The notes beneath the pieces are model-generated. The model was not told the origin of the DNA, did no database searches, and was given only the letters and a program-made list of their open reading frames with translations. Below are positions 47,190 to 60,790 of a stretch of 64,000 nucleotides of DNA, piece after piece. Position 1 is the stretch's first letter; each line of letters begins with the position of its first letter. Origin of the DNA: Gyrodactylus bullatarudis (lineage: Eukaryota > Platyhelminthes > Monogenea > Gyrodactylidea > Gyrodactylidae); contig SSNU01000059.1 in the NCBI GenBank assembly GCA_012064415.1, positions 32,781 through 96,780 of the forward strand. Direction: 5' to 3'. A program made the position numbers and the translations under genes.

Positions 47190-48990
47190 TTGAAGTTATC
47201 GATCAAAAAATGGGTCAGGAACCGGAATTAGTTCATCATTTTCTTCTTTCTTCTTCGAATTGGAATGCTTATCTATAAACGCCTCTGGATACCCGTCTTC
47301 CATTAATAGCTGTCTAAGAACTTCTCTGTCTGCAGATTTGTTTATCTCCGATGTTAATCTCTCAATTTTCAAAAATTCATTCCTGATTAAACTTTTCTTC
47401 TGGCATGCTGGACTGAAGCTTAAGAAAGGTAAAAATTGACATGGTACAGATTTTTTTCTGTAGATTCTAGTTTGGGCCACTTCATTGACTTTTGTAACCA
47501 GGACATCTAGAAAATTCAAAGAACCTTCTTCTTCGTCTTCTTCAGCTGTAAACTCCACGATGGGATGAACGCTGTTTAATTTCTCCAAGATTAATTTGGC
47601 ATCAACAATGTTGATTCAACATTCTCTTCGAGGACAAGGAAAGTATCATCTATGTACCGAGAGTATAAACGGCATCATTGATCACCACACTGATTATTTC
47701 GTTCATCTCACCTAAGTCCAACGAAGCAAGGAATATATCAGCAAGCAGTGGCCCAATTGGGCTTCCCATAGCGACTCCATCTATCTGCTTGAAGTAGCTG
47801 CCACAGAACATGAAATCAATATTTTGCACTGTCATCATAATCAGTTCTGAGATAACATCAGGAGGAATTCTGCAAATAGATCGAAAGGTATTTAATTTCT
47901 CTTTTATGAGCTCAACCGTTTCTCTTAATTCACTTTGTTAAACAACAAGTTGACATTAATTTAGTTGATTCAAAATTGACATCTAATAGTTTATTCACAA
48001 ACTCCAACGAATTTTTCTCTGAATATTTGCACAACTCATTTCTTATGGGAGTCAAGATTTCTGCTAGCCATTTAACGAGCTTGTGCTGAGGAGTGGCTGA
48101 CATGTCCATTATCGGTTGGTATTTCAATCCCTCCGTGGTATCTTTGTGTACTTTCAGTAGCAGGTACAGCCGACTGATTTCATCTGATGTGGGCCTAATA
48201 GAGTTAGCTGTCGAATCATCAATGTAACCTTTCTCCAACAAGTTTTCAACCTTCTATGAAACTGCATTATGGAAGCCCTTGATTCTTTTCAGGGCCGTCT
48301 CTGGTTCAATAGGTCTGAATCTGGATCGGTCTGATAAAATCTGTTTACCTTTTTGGACATAATCATCTTTCGATACCACTGCAATACCTGTTCCTTTGTC
48401 AAGATGGCATAAAAGAATTTCTGGATCTTTTCGTAAATCATCAAGGGCATTGAAATGATTTTTGGTCAGATATGGAAAGTCAACTGTTGCCTCCTCTGTT
48501 TGAACTGTTGCCATGCGTCTCTAGTCAGAGTATTGAAGCAGTCCTTCGCATCTTTTGAACTAGCTGTCAGTTTTTCCGTTGATTCTAAGAATGTTTCGAA
48601 CCCTATGTCTGTTTCAACATACACTTTTGCTTTGTTTGGGATACAAAATTTAGGTCCGAGACTTAAGATTTGTTTCGCCTGCAGGGAAAGGACTTTTTCT
48701 GAAAAATTAAAAACAGATGAATTAAACTTTGGAAATAAGGCATCATCTTTGCTTTCAAGAATTGATTTGAATAATTGATTTTTCTTCCTTTTGTATGATT
48801 TTTTGGTGATTTCATTGATTGTCGTCAGAACCTTATCTTTGACATCGTCTGTAATAGGGTCAAGTGCATTGAGAGCTGCAGACTTTTGAAACTGGTATTC
48901 TTCTATTTTCTTGCGGTGCTCAATTGTCTATTTTGTGACTAATTCAGCAGCATTATTCGTTGTAACTATTAAACTTTTGGCAATCCAAAC
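47190..48990 (-). mobile_element. Second Penelope-like element, frameshifted
   Basis: Minus-strand frames give, in order: an N-terminal part near 48515-48780 (LSLGPKFCIPNKAKVYVE), FPYLTKNHFNALDDLRKDPE and CHLDKGTGIAVVSKDDYV. Then come SDEISRLYLLLKVHK, MDMSATPQHKLVKWLAEILT, GVAMGSPIGPLLADIFLASL, a RYIDDTFLVLEE catalytic box across a frameshift near 47640, and LNFLDVLVTKVNEV. It ends at PVPDPFFDR with no endonuclease. Related to the 40.8-kb copy but clearly diverged. At least four frame breaks. Confidence 0.88.
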
Positions 48991-51900
48991 AATGGTTATA
49001 AAACTCGAGATGGGCCATCATTTCAGCCAAGTTTTTCGTTATTGAGAGATACTTTTTATGCGGATAGGAAGAGTTCGGAAGTTTATAGGCTATAACTTAT
49101 AGCGCATATTTTACAAAATAAATCCTGTTAGTTTAAATTTTAAATTCTATGGAATAATTTTCGACGTACTATCAGCTTACACGATGGAATACTGCTAGTA
49201 CTTTTTGAGGGCCTAGTAATTAATGATGTCTAAAAGGAAAATTGGTCACTGTAAAATATTTCTTTCATTCAAAGGGGTAATTTAGAAGAATCCACGACCC
49301 ATTTTCTGCTTTCTGTATCCTTTTTAAATACGCAATCAAGACGAAGCTTACCAGATATTGTTGAAGTCGTTTAGTAAAAGTTTACAATTGGTGTCTAAAA
49401 TCTGAAAATGAAAGAAAATCCGAAGAGAATTGAATAGTTTGAACAAAATTTTGTTCATATGAACATAAAGAGGAAATTAATTTCCTTATTATATCCAGTA
49501 TATGTCTCTACAGAGAGTAGTGTGCAAGAAATATTTTCGTTTTACTCTTTCTTAGGGAGACAAAAAGCTTCCTTGAATGTTCTCTATCACTAGTGGAAAA
49601 TAGCAGTCTATCAATCTATTCTAAAATTAAAAAATCCCTTTTATACTCAACTGTATAACTAGTTACAGAATTACAGTAATAATTATTACTCAACTCTATC
49701 AGATTATCTATAGTGTGATACTCTGCGTGTTATGAATTTTATATTCTCGAATTAGAATTACCCACTTAAAAGTACATTCAAAAGAATTTACATTTTCCAT
49801 AGTACATTATTTGTATTATTATTATACAACTCCAGATATAGCGTATTAAAATGACACTTTTAGTAAAGATAAGGAAGGAACAAAAGAAGCCTATTTACTT
49901 CGAGAGTTACACACAATTTTAATGTCAACTATGGATAATTCACTTGATTTATTTTCAATTTAAACGTTAGTACACTCTTAGAAAACTATTTTTAATTATT
50001 TTTAAATGATAATGATAAATGAATTTTGAGTAAATTAAGACGTTAGATGGAATAAGGTTAAGTAACCATGATATCGCCCCTTCATTTGGGTAAAATGCGA
50101 ACATCTCCAGCTTTTTAAATAAGTTGAGATCTCAAGCTAATTTTCGGTATTTTTTGTTACCAGCCCTAATATTTATTGAATCTTAATCTATCTTGAATAA
50201 AGAAGATGATACAAGAATACAATCGAATTGGTTAAATTAGAGAACAGTTGCGTCCTCTTATTTCTCTCTAAGCTCACTTTGAATCATGTCGGTCTTTTTA
50301 TTATCGATGACATGAAAACTCACCGCAAGGGATTCGTTTTCATTTCATCAATGTTAAAAATCCCTTAGTCTCTTTGTCACTAACAAAAATTACTGCAGAA
50401 CAAGAGGGGACAAATGTTCTACAGATTAACCAACGAATTCAAGAATCAAATATATCTATGTCACAGAAACAGCCCCTGAATATAAGTGGAATATATACCA
50501 TCAAGAAATAGTAATTAATCCTTTTCCAAATTCCTGAAATAATCTGTTATCTTCTATCAACTATTGATAAATCTAGTTCAAAAATTAGAATTAACAACTC
50601 ATAATGATGATTTTATTAGTTTCTTACCAACTTTGATAAAAAATGAGCGCGTTGGTAGTATAATCCCAGTATACCTCTAAAAAATGACTGAGGCAAGGCA
50701 TGAGAGTGAGTCAATTTCAAATTTTAATAATTCAACAAGAGCTGCTTGAGGTATATTGCAATTTATTAATGATGAGTCATTAATTTTTATTTATTTTGAG
50801 AAATTTTAGATGATATCAAAATGAAAAGTAAGGCAAAACTTTCAAATTTTCAAAAATTGTTCCTCTTCTAATTATTGTTAGATTTTATTCAAATAGTAAC
50901 CCCGATTTTCATTGGTCAAGACAACGTATATATCAAGACTCATTGAACAATACGAATACTGAGATTCACTATTTAAAGAATAAATATAGACGCTTTTTAA
51001 ACTTAATCTTGATCCTGTCTTCTTGGGCCAATACCTTGGCGTTCCAAATATGCAAATGATAATCTTATAATGGATTCAAACCAAAGAAAGCTATCAAAGT
51101 TTTGTATAAGCCTAAATCCAGAAATATTAGATCACGAAGATCACATTTCTCAAATCTTTTGCTTTACTTTTCAAATTGAAATTTCATGTTTCTCCTAGAC
51201 TTGATTTAAATATATATGTACCAATCTATGAAAAAACCAAAGAAAACGCCGACAATATCTTGGTTAAAAAGTTTTGTCTACAACTTTAAACTCTATCGCG
51301 TCATAACTATGCATTCGGGGATAAATTGAAAGTAAAAGTGTTTTTTTCATGTCTAGAAATATATATCATAATTATTATTATATATCAAAATTATAATTTT
51401 TCTTAATAAGAAGATATTTTTTAATTTTTGATATGCAAGCAATTTTCTCTACGATAAGATTTATCTCGTTGTAATGATATTTGGCAAACAGATATTTGAA
51501 GAGAAAATACAAAAAAGAGATGTGTTGAGATGAAAAATTAATTTATCATAAATATTATTATTATTTTTGTTGTTCACGTGAAAGTGTTCTCTCTTCTTTT
51601 GGCTAAATCAGATTAAAATTTATGAAAGAAAAAGAATAATCTTGTAAAAATAATATTACTTGTATGGATTTATCTTTTAATATTGCATCACAACGAAAAT
51701 AATGAATAGAGTCTACCGATATATAAGGACAGTATAATCTTTGAATCAGTGTGTCTATAAATCGAACCAGTGGAAAATCAGTATATCCTTTGTATGAATA
51801 TTCTCTCAAAGGTTATACTGATAGACGAAATTTTCCAAACCTGTCAATGTCACCCACCGATATGATAAATCATGTATTCTAACATCTTCCCACAGAAGCA

Positions 51901-52312
51901 TTGAAAGATATTTTGAATCGAAATCGGTGTTAAAATACTTAAAGATTAATTTCGATTTTATTAGTAAATTTTAAAAAATTTCGTCCAAGTCTACTGATTA
52001 ATAACAGTAATAACCTCGGAATCAGTTTATTCATAAACATACAAGAACTCTTTTGAGCAGAGATACCAAATTAAGCTTCTCAGATTAACAGTATCTCCCC
52101 AAAAAAATCTGAAAAATTTCGAAAACGGCATGAAAAAACATTTGAAAAATCAGTATAAGTTAAGAAGTTTATCCAGCTTTTGAATTTCATTGACATGTGA
52201 ATTTCTTCAATCCTAAATTTCATAGAAAAACTGATGATTAAAAGGAAATATTCAGACAGGTTTATGCCATGCTCTGATTTAGTTGCACTAATCATTTTCT
52301 AATTTACTCAAT
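48991..52312. other. Long AT-rich intergenic stretch
   Basis: No gene, RNA gene or clear repeat recognised on either strand. Confidence 0.3.
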
Positions 52313-52700
52313 CCAAGGTTAGATGATATCAAGCTGGAAGTCTATGATTTTTACAAAAATCTCGATATTTGCATCAAGAATTCAAAGATATTTTGGAATC
52401 CTACTCATGTTGCTTACTTTAACTATTTGAAAAAAAAATTCTATAAAAAATCATTTTCATAAAAAATATGGTCATTTTTCAAATTTCAATTTGGTGCCAA
52501 AATCCTTTCTTTTCGAACTTTGAACTGAAAATTTCCATTGTTTTGAAATTGAAAGTGTGGTCAAAAGAGGTTTCTCAGGATCAGAATTAAACAAAAAAGT
52601 TGAATATCATCGTCAAATTTCCAAAAGCACCAGTGAAACGGATCAAGAAATCGAAATTCAGCTCCCAAACGAAAATGAGAGTCATGAAGAAAGACGATGC
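52313..52700. repeat. FB1 foldback copy, left arm and centre only
   Basis: Contains the terminus-like GATGATATCAAGCTGGAAGTC, then the CCTACTCATGTTGCTTACTTTAAC and GGTCATTTTTCAAATTTC blocks in FB1 left-arm order, and the TCAAAAGAGGTTTCTCAGGATCA centre seen at 42920. It breaks off at the LINE fragment. Confidence 0.6.
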
Positions 52701-52946
52701 CAAGTTTGTTAAAGAATAGCTTTCATCATAAAAAAATTCTCTGATTCTTCGATCAGAATCGAAAGGTCTTACAATCTAAGAAATATGTCTTATGGAAATA
52801 ACTACTTACTCTCTACCTATAATAAATTTAACGATAAATATTACTCGTCTAATTGTGACAACCTAAACTCGATTAAAAATATTATGAAACATATTCGATC
52901 TAAAATCGACTACACCTACTCTCTCCTATATCCTGATCTTCATTAA
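52701..52946 (+). mobile_element. LINE 3' end, same family as 29.5 kb
   Basis: The C-terminal frame NCDNLNSIKNIMKHIRSKID ends in SLLYPDLH and a stop. It is nearly colinear with the 29870-29969 copy. 5'-truncated remnant inserted in or beside FB1. Confidence 0.7.
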
Positions 52947-52999
52947 GTAAAAACTACCAAGTGCTATTCGATTAAACTTTTCAGATTTACATCCAACAC

Positions 53000-53290
53000 T
53001 AAACAATCTTGAAATGCTCTCGAATGTTCTCTTACTGAAGTTGTCCCAGTGTAAAAATGTTCGTTTATCCTTTCTTCAATGCGTCGATAAGTGTGTCCTA
53101 TATATTCTGAGTTACAGTAGCATGTGTTTGTTTTAGTGGGTCCAATTTGTCTTTGGTTTGATTTGAGAAGATTTTTGCAGTTTTGAAATTAATTCTCAAT
53201 GATTTGCCTGGAAAAGTTTTGTCAAACCTTTCTTTGAGTTTTTTCTTGTAAATCGAACTTGTCTGGTCTCCTTTAAACGGTAGATGAAAA
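53000..53290 (-). mobile_element. Penelope-like fragment (RT end and GIY-YIG)
   Basis: Minus-strand frames read PFKGDQTSSIYKKKLKERFD and FPGKSLRINFKTAKIFSNQT. After a shift, NTCYCNSEYIGHTYRRIEER follows, the core of a GIY-YIG domain. Broken by stops. Confidence 0.75.
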
Positions 53291-53429
53291 TGAGAGTGTG
53301 TATTGAATTAGATTTTGCATAATTTATTATGTCATCTAATTCTGATCATGAAAAACTTATGGCCCCACTCTCTCTTTCAAATCAATAAAAAAGTCCAAAA
53401 TCTTGGCGCTAAATCGAAATTTAATTCAA

Positions 53430-53790
53430 TTTTTGCTAATTGCAGGGACAGATCATAAATTTTTTTTTCAAATCACTACTCTTGTTACCGTTACGCTTTC
53501 AGACTTTTTCTTTCTATTCTCAGTTGTAATTTTTGCTTGGACAGAAGACTGGAAATCATTTTAGGGAGGTGTTGTTTCAACTACTTGCTCATTTTGTTCA
53601 ATTATGACTTCAAAATTATTATCCTTAGGCTTCTGGGTAGAACTAACGATAAGAAAATGTTCAAGTTTACTTTTGTAGAACTTTTGTTTGCACAGAACTG
53701 GATTCAACTTTTTAATGAAATGAGTTTCAGCTTTGTCTGATACATCTGAATCCTTTTCATTCGAATCACAAACGAAGTCTTCCTAAAATT
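53430..53790 (-). mobile_element. Penelope C-terminal extension, degenerate copy
   Basis: CAACTACTTGCTCATTTTGTTC, CTTCTGGGTAGAACTAAC and TTGCTAATTGCAGG lie in the same order as in the 160-residue extension at 41034-41516. The reading frame is broken. It sits upstream (minus sense) of the 53000-53290 endonuclease, so two elements or a tandem arrangement are involved. Confidence 0.55.
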
Positions 53791-55183
53791 AAATACTTAT
53801 ATTCTCGAGTTCAAGATAAAGAAGACTAACTGAAAGCCTCACCCATGAAAATTTGAAAAGTTTAAATTTGTTTTATACGGAAAAATTTTTTGTCTTATTC
53901 ACGAGGGAGTTAAGATCAATATTTTTCTCAAGGCGAACATCTTCAGGAGAAAATTTTGAAATTTCATTTTTGATTGACACTATCTGAAGGAAATTTTTTA
54001 TCAAAATATGATCATCTGTGAAATTCTCCCTTCCATAGTCAGCCAGTTATATCTACTCTTGAAGAAAATTGGTGAATTTAATTAAATTAAACTTTTTTCG
54101 TTCAATGAGTTTATCGGGCTATTTGGCTAACCCGATTCAAGACAAACAACTTTCAGTTTACATTAAATACGCTAAAGGCATAAACTTGAAGAGAAAAGGA
54201 CATTTTTACCCCTCTATAATAATGTATTGATAGATAGATATCTGGTTGGCTTATCAATAAGATTTTTGTTTATTGATGATAAATGATACTACTGTTACGA
54301 CTAAGAGATACAAGATACTACATATTTCCTGTGATTTAGTTACTTAATTTAAGTACAATGTTTTCCTCAATAATAATTGTTCATTTTACAATACTGAAGT
54401 AAGGAGTAGTAGTAAAAAAATAAGAGAACATGCTATTGAAATGAATGTTTGCCTTCTTAGAGTTATCTTCTTAAAATACATGATAAATAATGATTTTACA
54501 GAATTTAACGATTTGAAAAGCAAAAATTCATTTAACGGAAAGAAAGATTTTCGACAAAGGAAATAAAAATCACTTGATTAATTTAGGATTAGAGGCATGA
54601 TGAGTGTTGGGCTTCTGCTAAATAGCCGGGGTTGGCCTCACGAGTTGATTGCATCTATCTAAAATGAAAATTTTGTTGAATTTAGAGTAACAGAATGATA
54701 GAAATTATTTTTAAATCTAAAATAAAGCGTAAAAAGATAAAAAATCACAGTTTCTATCAATGGAAAGAATTTTTTTTGGAAAGAAATTTCCTAAAATTAG
54801 TGTATTCGATTTTATACTCATAATCTTGGTGATGATTTTAAATCTAGAATAGCAAGTACTCTTAGCTACTTAAAAGAAATTCAAAGGGATATTCTCAAAA
54901 GTAGTCCCAGTGGAAATAATTCTAAAAAATCTAATTTCGATTTCTTTATCAATTTTACATTAAAATCAATGAAATTTTGAAGATATAAGAAATGGTGAGC
55001 TTATGGATGATTATTTTATGTTGGCAGTTGGTCTCCTTGACTAATTTTGATCCCTCTTCCCCTTAAAAAATAGCTCAAATTGAAGAAACTAGTCAAAGGT
55101 TCCATTATAAAATGGATTTCTTACGTTCAAGTGATTCACGTAGATGTTCAAAAACGTCCGAAAATCCACTTAAATACATAATT
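53791..55183. other. AT-rich intergenic stretch
   Basis: No gene recognised. Confidence 0.25.
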
Positions 55184-56865
55184 TAGAAATATGTGAAAGA
55201 AATACATTTATAACCAAATGCGCATTTCTCAAAGGATCAGCAGTGGTCTCTCTTTGAAAATGATAAAAGTCTAAGTTTGAATGAAAAATAATTTACAAAG
55301 AAATAGTATAAGTTAAAGAACATAAGAATCATGAATGGAAATTAGAATATTGTCTAAGCTGAAAAAACACCAAAAACTCTTCAATAAATAGCAACAGTGA
55401 AGAGAAAAAGGTGAAAAAGCTCACATAGGCCATGGTAGTTGAAGATTAAATGTATAATTCTTTTGAACACATAAACTAGGTTTATGCATGTTGATGAAGA
55501 ATTTCTCCTTCACCCACACATCTATGCTGTCATCCCCTGGGTTCTTGTATAAAATAGAAAAATTAGAAATTGTAGCAGTATGGTTTTCGTTTTTAAGATT
55601 TCTGCTCACCGCAGTATCTTTATTGAGGTTATCATGAAATGAAGATCGCGGTTAGGAGTAGGGAGGATCTTATTGTATAATGCTACAGATGAGGTAATCC
55701 TTATCACCTAAATTGGATAGAGATTTGATCGGTTGATGACACTTTTATTATAATGAAACCTAATGTATCTGTAGACAACTTCTTTACAAAGATAAACTCA
55801 ATTCATAGAAATATTGAATTTACTATAGAAAGAGAGTTTAACGGTATTTTAAGTTTCCTAGATGTCAAGCTAACCAGAAGAGAAGACGGATCAATTCTAA
55901 GAAATATTTTTAAGAAAAAGACTGACAATCGCAAATATCTCCATATGCCAGTTTTAGTCCAGTTTCACATAAAGTTGGCTTAGTAATTGGTCTAGGGAAG
56001 AGAATACGAAGGATTGCTAGTCCGGAAGAAATACCAAGAGAAATAGAGACGGCAAAGTCTTGTTCAATGGAAAATGGTTATCCAGCCAAATTTGTGGACA
56101 AGTTCATCAATCAACCTTTGATTAGAGATGAGGTTGTCAATACAGAGGAAGGCGAGAAAACAAAAATTTTCATCAAAATAAACTTCAAAGGGGATGGTTT
56201 TAGTAATGATGTTAGGAGAAAACTGAACAATCTCATCGATCAACATTATGAAAATATACAATTGAAAATTGTATTTAAAACTCAGAGATTATTCAGTTTA
56301 ATCCATAAGGAATTACTCGACCCTCTAGAAAACACTCTATTGATCTACAAATTTCAGTGTGACTGTGGTGCTTCGTATATAGGACGTACAATTAGGAATT
56401 TGTCAACAAGATCTCATGATCACCTCAATAAAGATACTTAAAAACGAAAACCATATTGCTACAATTTCTAATTTTTCTATTTTATACAAGAACCCAGGGG
56501 ATGACAGCATAGATGTGTGGGTGAAGGAGAAATTCTTCATCAACATGCATAAACCTAGTTTATGTGTTCAAAAGAATTATACATTTAATCTTCAACTACC
56601 ATGGCCTATGTGAGCTTTTTCACCTTTTTCTCTTCACTGTTGCTATTTATTGAAGAGTTTTTGGTGTTTTTTTCAGCTTGGACAATATTCTAATTTCCAT
56701 TCATGATTCTTATGTTCTTTAACTTATACTATTTCTTTGTAAATTGAAAATTATTATTTTTCATTCAAACTTAGACTTTTATCATTTTCAAAGAGAGACC
56801 ACTGCTGATCCTTTGAGAAATGCGCATTTGGTTATAAATGTATTTCTTTCACATATTTCTAAATG
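55184..56865. mobile_element. Penelope fragment framed by 400-bp inverted tails
   Basis: 55184-55605 and about 56440-56865 are near-identical inverted copies. Each encodes the same short endonuclease-end peptide (NENHTATISNFSILYKNPGD in one, one residue different in the other), followed by a tail with a degenerate hammerhead. Between them, 55753-56440 (+) encodes reverse-transcriptase end (FNGILSFLDVKLTRRED) and GIY-YIG (LLIYKFQCDCGASYIGRTIR). A minus-strand LINE scrap lies at 55634-55735. Head-to-head partial copies are common in Penelope insertions. Confidence 0.8.
55634..55735 (-). mobile_element. LINE scrap, duplicated at 58.2 kb
   Basis: GCGGTTAGGAGTAGGGAGGATC and the ATTGTATAATGCTACA and CTTATCACCTAAATTGGATAG blocks are almost identical to 58220-58315. 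The encoded minus-strand peptide matches LINE C-terminal sequence. Confidence 0.65.
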
Positions 56866-58084
56866 GATTTCAATAAAACCTAAAAATCATTAATTCCCAT
56901 CAAACAATATCCGAATTTTTAGAAATTAAACCTACTAGTTTAGTTGAATAGGTGATTAGAAGCGTTGAAGATCCAGGTTCGACGTACTGACGCGTCTACA
57001 CCCGTCACCGTGATTTTAATGTTATATGTCTCTCTTATGGAATTAACGCCTGCTTGTCCGGTATCTAAATGGCTAAAAAGCTGTTATTTCTACATTGTAG
57101 TTAATAAATTTTTCCGAGTTTACCTCATATTCTCTCAAGATGTAGCACCCATGTTATGGTAAGGCTAGTTTTCTCTATAAGCTCTCACAGGTACCAGAGA
57201 CCAATTAACCTAACCATGATACTTATTTTCGTGATAAAATGTGCAAGATGTTTAGAGAAAATTCGTGAAAATAAAGTTAAAATATGCACACTAGCCGTAT
57301 TATGTGGTTTCATTCCATCATTAAATTACTAAAATATTTTATGAGAATTTAACCAGCCAACCATATTTTATCCTGTTCTAAAGTAATATTAACTGGACAT
57401 TTAATGATCTCAGAATATCCTCTTTCTCTATTGTTCTAAACGTTTAAAAGTGACACTCTAACTATTCTATTGAAAAATTTAATCAACTTCCAAAAATCTT
57501 CTCATAGATATCAACATATCTTATAACAATGTTTTCTGTAATGATGTATTTAATATAATTTAGTAATAATAATTTTACCTCATATAGCCTGTGACGTAAA
57601 GTTGATTTTGACACTTGATTCTTTATGATTCTTATCAAAAATTATTGATTAAATAAAAATTAATGATAAACTCATCAGATTACTACATATTCCAAGTACA
57701 ACTCAAAGCTTAGCTTATCTATCTGAATAGGAAATTGAAAAAAAAATCTATTCATTCACTGACAGTGAATAAATATTCAAAATCAGAAAAATGATCATAT
57801 TTCTAAATTTAAGTTATGATAAATAAAATTTTCATTAAAAAAAATTAGTAAAATACTTCTTTGTAATATATATTCTTGAGTATTTATACAAATTCTTGAG
57901 TAATTTTGACAATCTGAGGTATTTTCTGGTTTTTAAAATCATTAAATTTAATTTTGACCCTATCCTCTTCTTAAAATATTAACTTTGGTTAGTGTCAAAG
58001 AAAAGATATCTTGATGAATTATACATATTTTTGTAGCTTAATAAAATTATTTCTAATGAGGGATGGAAAAAGTATTTCAAGTAT
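56866..58084. other. AT-rich intergenic stretch
   Basis: No gene. A box-B-like CCAGGTTCGACG at 56980-56991 follows a GATTAGAAGC stretch and may be a remnant tRNA-derived SINE. The local GC rise to about 57160 is otherwise unexplained. Confidence 0.25.
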
Positions 58085-58325
58085 ATTTCAGTTCAAATTA
58101 TCACTCAAGAAAGTATTGTGTTCCACTGCAAGGAACAATGGGACATGAATGGTTAATCTATATCTAAGAGGAAGCAAAGTTGTTAACAGGGTAGTATAGC
58201 CTCTTAAAGAACGGAGATGAAAATTGCGGTTAGGAGTAGGGAGGATCTTATTGTATAATGCTACAAATGAGGCAATCCTTATCACCTAAATTGGATAGAG
58301 ATTTGATCGGTTGAGAAGTTCTTTA
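58085..58325 (-). mobile_element. LINE C-terminal fragment
   Basis: Minus-strand frame IRIASFVALYNKILPTPNRN then FHLRSLRGYTTLLTTLLPLR, matching in style the C-terminus of the LINE at 19080-19160 (YHLRSSRGFTILLSTLHPLR). No other domain present. Confidence 0.7.
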
Positions 58326-60574
58326 TATGAATATGGTCCAAAAGAAGATCGGAGGTCTGAAATTGAAGGGGAATTTCATGTTTAGTTTATATAAAAACCT
58401 ATAAAATTTTTATTCTTTTATTTTAAACTTGAACCAAGAACTTGGTAAAAATAAAAACAAAAGTACTCGAAAACTATTCAGACTGATGTAGGTCTATTTA
58501 AGTTGTAACTCACAAAAAAATATACAATTTACATCAAAGTACACAGTTTTATCTCTAAAGAAATTTTTACTAAAGTGTCATATTGCAAGAATTTAATGAT
58601 ATTCTCGAAGAAGTATGACCATAATATTGCTCAAATAGTCTTCCTGTACAAATTATCAGAGCAGAAAATATTTAAACGCTTTAAATCTTTGATATCAAAA
58701 ACACTTTTCAAAAAGTTGGATAATTTAAAATTCAAAACCTGGCTTGACCTTCGTCAAATTGATTTTTTCTATTTTAACAACTTAAGTAAGTTCTCATCGT
58801 GATATTTATTACTTAGGGTGATTTTTTGAAGCTGCAGATAATCTCATGGCACTTATTTCTTCAATATTTTTACAAAATTTTAGAACTCTTTCTTACCACA
58901 ATCGTTGGATGAATTTTTTAAATAAAATACTCATAACTATGAATTGACTAAAGCTTAAGATATACCTGTAATAAGGTTTTCTATTGTAAGACGCTTCTAG
59001 AAGATCAAAACCTAAGGAGCAACGGATGAAAATTCAGTCATTCTTACATACCATGAACTATTCAATACGCCATCGATAAAGGCCTGAACAACTGGAAAAT
59101 AATTACCGTGAAAGATATCTCGAAATCTACTGATCATAGGTAAAAGTGGTCAGGGAGTGGGTTGTAATTAATGTTTGGCTCTTCATTTTGGTGCGTTAAT
59201 TTTTCCCACCTCACCTATTGTTTTTGTATTTGCCCCTAATTTTGAAGCGATTTATGTGGAAAAAAGTCTTAAATATCTAGAAATTTGTAAAACCTCCCTC
59301 GAAAAAACCCTCAAAAGTTTATTCAATCTTTATTACTTTGCATTGACCATGTAAGGCACTAATAATAAAACTATAATTATTGGATATTTTTTAACATAGA
59401 GAAATATGTATACAGGATGTGTAGTGGGAGAATGTCAAAAGATTATTATTATTATTAATGTCAATGAACATTAGAGCTGGTGGTAAGTCAGGAGTAGTAA
59501 CCAAATCCCCAGAGAGTTTACTATGCACCAGACCTAAAGCCAATTGGGAAATAAGGCATAGTAGTACTGTAGAAACTGATTTTATTTCTCTATTTTGGAC
59601 TAATTCTTTTTCATAACACTGCGTACAGATACGAATTACAGTATCCTGTATCCTATTTTTCACAACTTACTATGATTCACTCAGTAACGGAATAAAGTTA
59701 ACAACTTGCTTTTTCTCCAACATTCGACTAATTTGAACCACATGATAGGAAACAAATAATGTTTTCATTTATTTATTCATTATTTATTATTAGTCAAAGA
59801 TTTTGTTCCCATATAAAGTAATTCTGTGTGGGGTTAAGTTGACCTCTCTTACCTTAGTAATAAAATTTTAGACAAAAACAATACGCATAATACGAAGGAA
59901 ACAAGATTAAATAAACCCTGATTACAGGAAAGAGTTTCAGTCTTTATATTTTTTTTCTAAAGTGAATGCTGATAACTAACTACAGAGGGGAAAAGATTTA
60001 TGGATATGAGCATAATATCCATAACTATCTCTGACGCCATTCTTTCTTGCGACAAATTCTATGCATATTTACATCGATAAGAATAGTTTTTAAATTTGAA
60101 TTTTCATTCTTCTATTTTCTTTTAGTATTTTCTTACTCAGGACGACGAGCTCTGTCGAAATAAGAATGTGGACTGATCGAGTGTAGATACTAGAGGTAGA
60201 TATTTTTAATTTTCGATTTTTAACTTCAGAATCCAGTTCCTTAAGGAGTTTATGATGGAACCTAATGTTTAATTGAGACATGGTTGATGTGAACATTTTA
60301 TATCAACTCTAAAATAGAGAAATAAATAATTTTGAACCAAGTAGTTCTTCAGGGAGCTGTTCGGCATAGATTGACTATAACGTTGTTCGCTTGCTGCCTG
60401 ACTATGTTGTATTCTGACTTGTATTGGTCTATCTGTATAAAAAGAAAAAGGAGAGAAAGGTGTAGTATTTCTTAAAAAATAAGGATTATAAAAATTACAG
60501 TGATTGTTATAGTAATCAGAATTATTAGAGTAATAACTCTGATAATATAATTCATCACTTAAAAGAACATTGAA
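58326..60574. other. AT-rich intergenic stretch
   Basis: No gene recognised. The 90-residue minus frame at 59391-59663 (with LALGLVHSKLSGDLVTTPD) lies in less AT-rich DNA and could be a transposon remnant of unknown type. Confidence 0.25.
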
Positions 60575-60790
60575 ATTAAGATTAGAACATAAATGTAAAG
60601 AACATAAAAAGGCTATAGAAAAGGTACAGGTAGACAAGTCAGCACTAGCTAAACAATGGACTGATAATCCAGATCATATTATAGATTTTAATAACGTAAA
60701 AAGTCTAGGAAATATGAGGAATAAGTATGAAAAATGATTTTGGAGCCTATAGAGATTAAACTAAACGAGGTTGTTAATGGTAATAAGACG
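60575..60790 (+). mobile_element. Penelope GIY-YIG end, degenerate
   Basis: Frame KCKEHKKAIEKVQVDKSALA, then KQWTDNPDHIIDFNNVKSLG, matches the endonuclease end (EHK-A, SALA-H, DH-IDF-KIL pattern) of Penelope-like elements, followed by stops. A different lineage from the 40.8-kb element. Confidence 0.6.

Noticed and set aside
56965..57162. 65-residue frame as a gene
   Set aside because: No family features; the stretch begins with a box-B-like sequence and is more likely repeat-derived.
59436..59462. TTATTATTATTATTA tract as a functional element
   Set aside because: Short simple repeat of the kind expected in AT-rich DNA.
60090..60637. Open frames on the minus strand (68 and 122 residues)
   Set aside because: They overlap the plus-strand Penelope GIY-YIG remnant in part, and their composition is low-complexity, with no family features.
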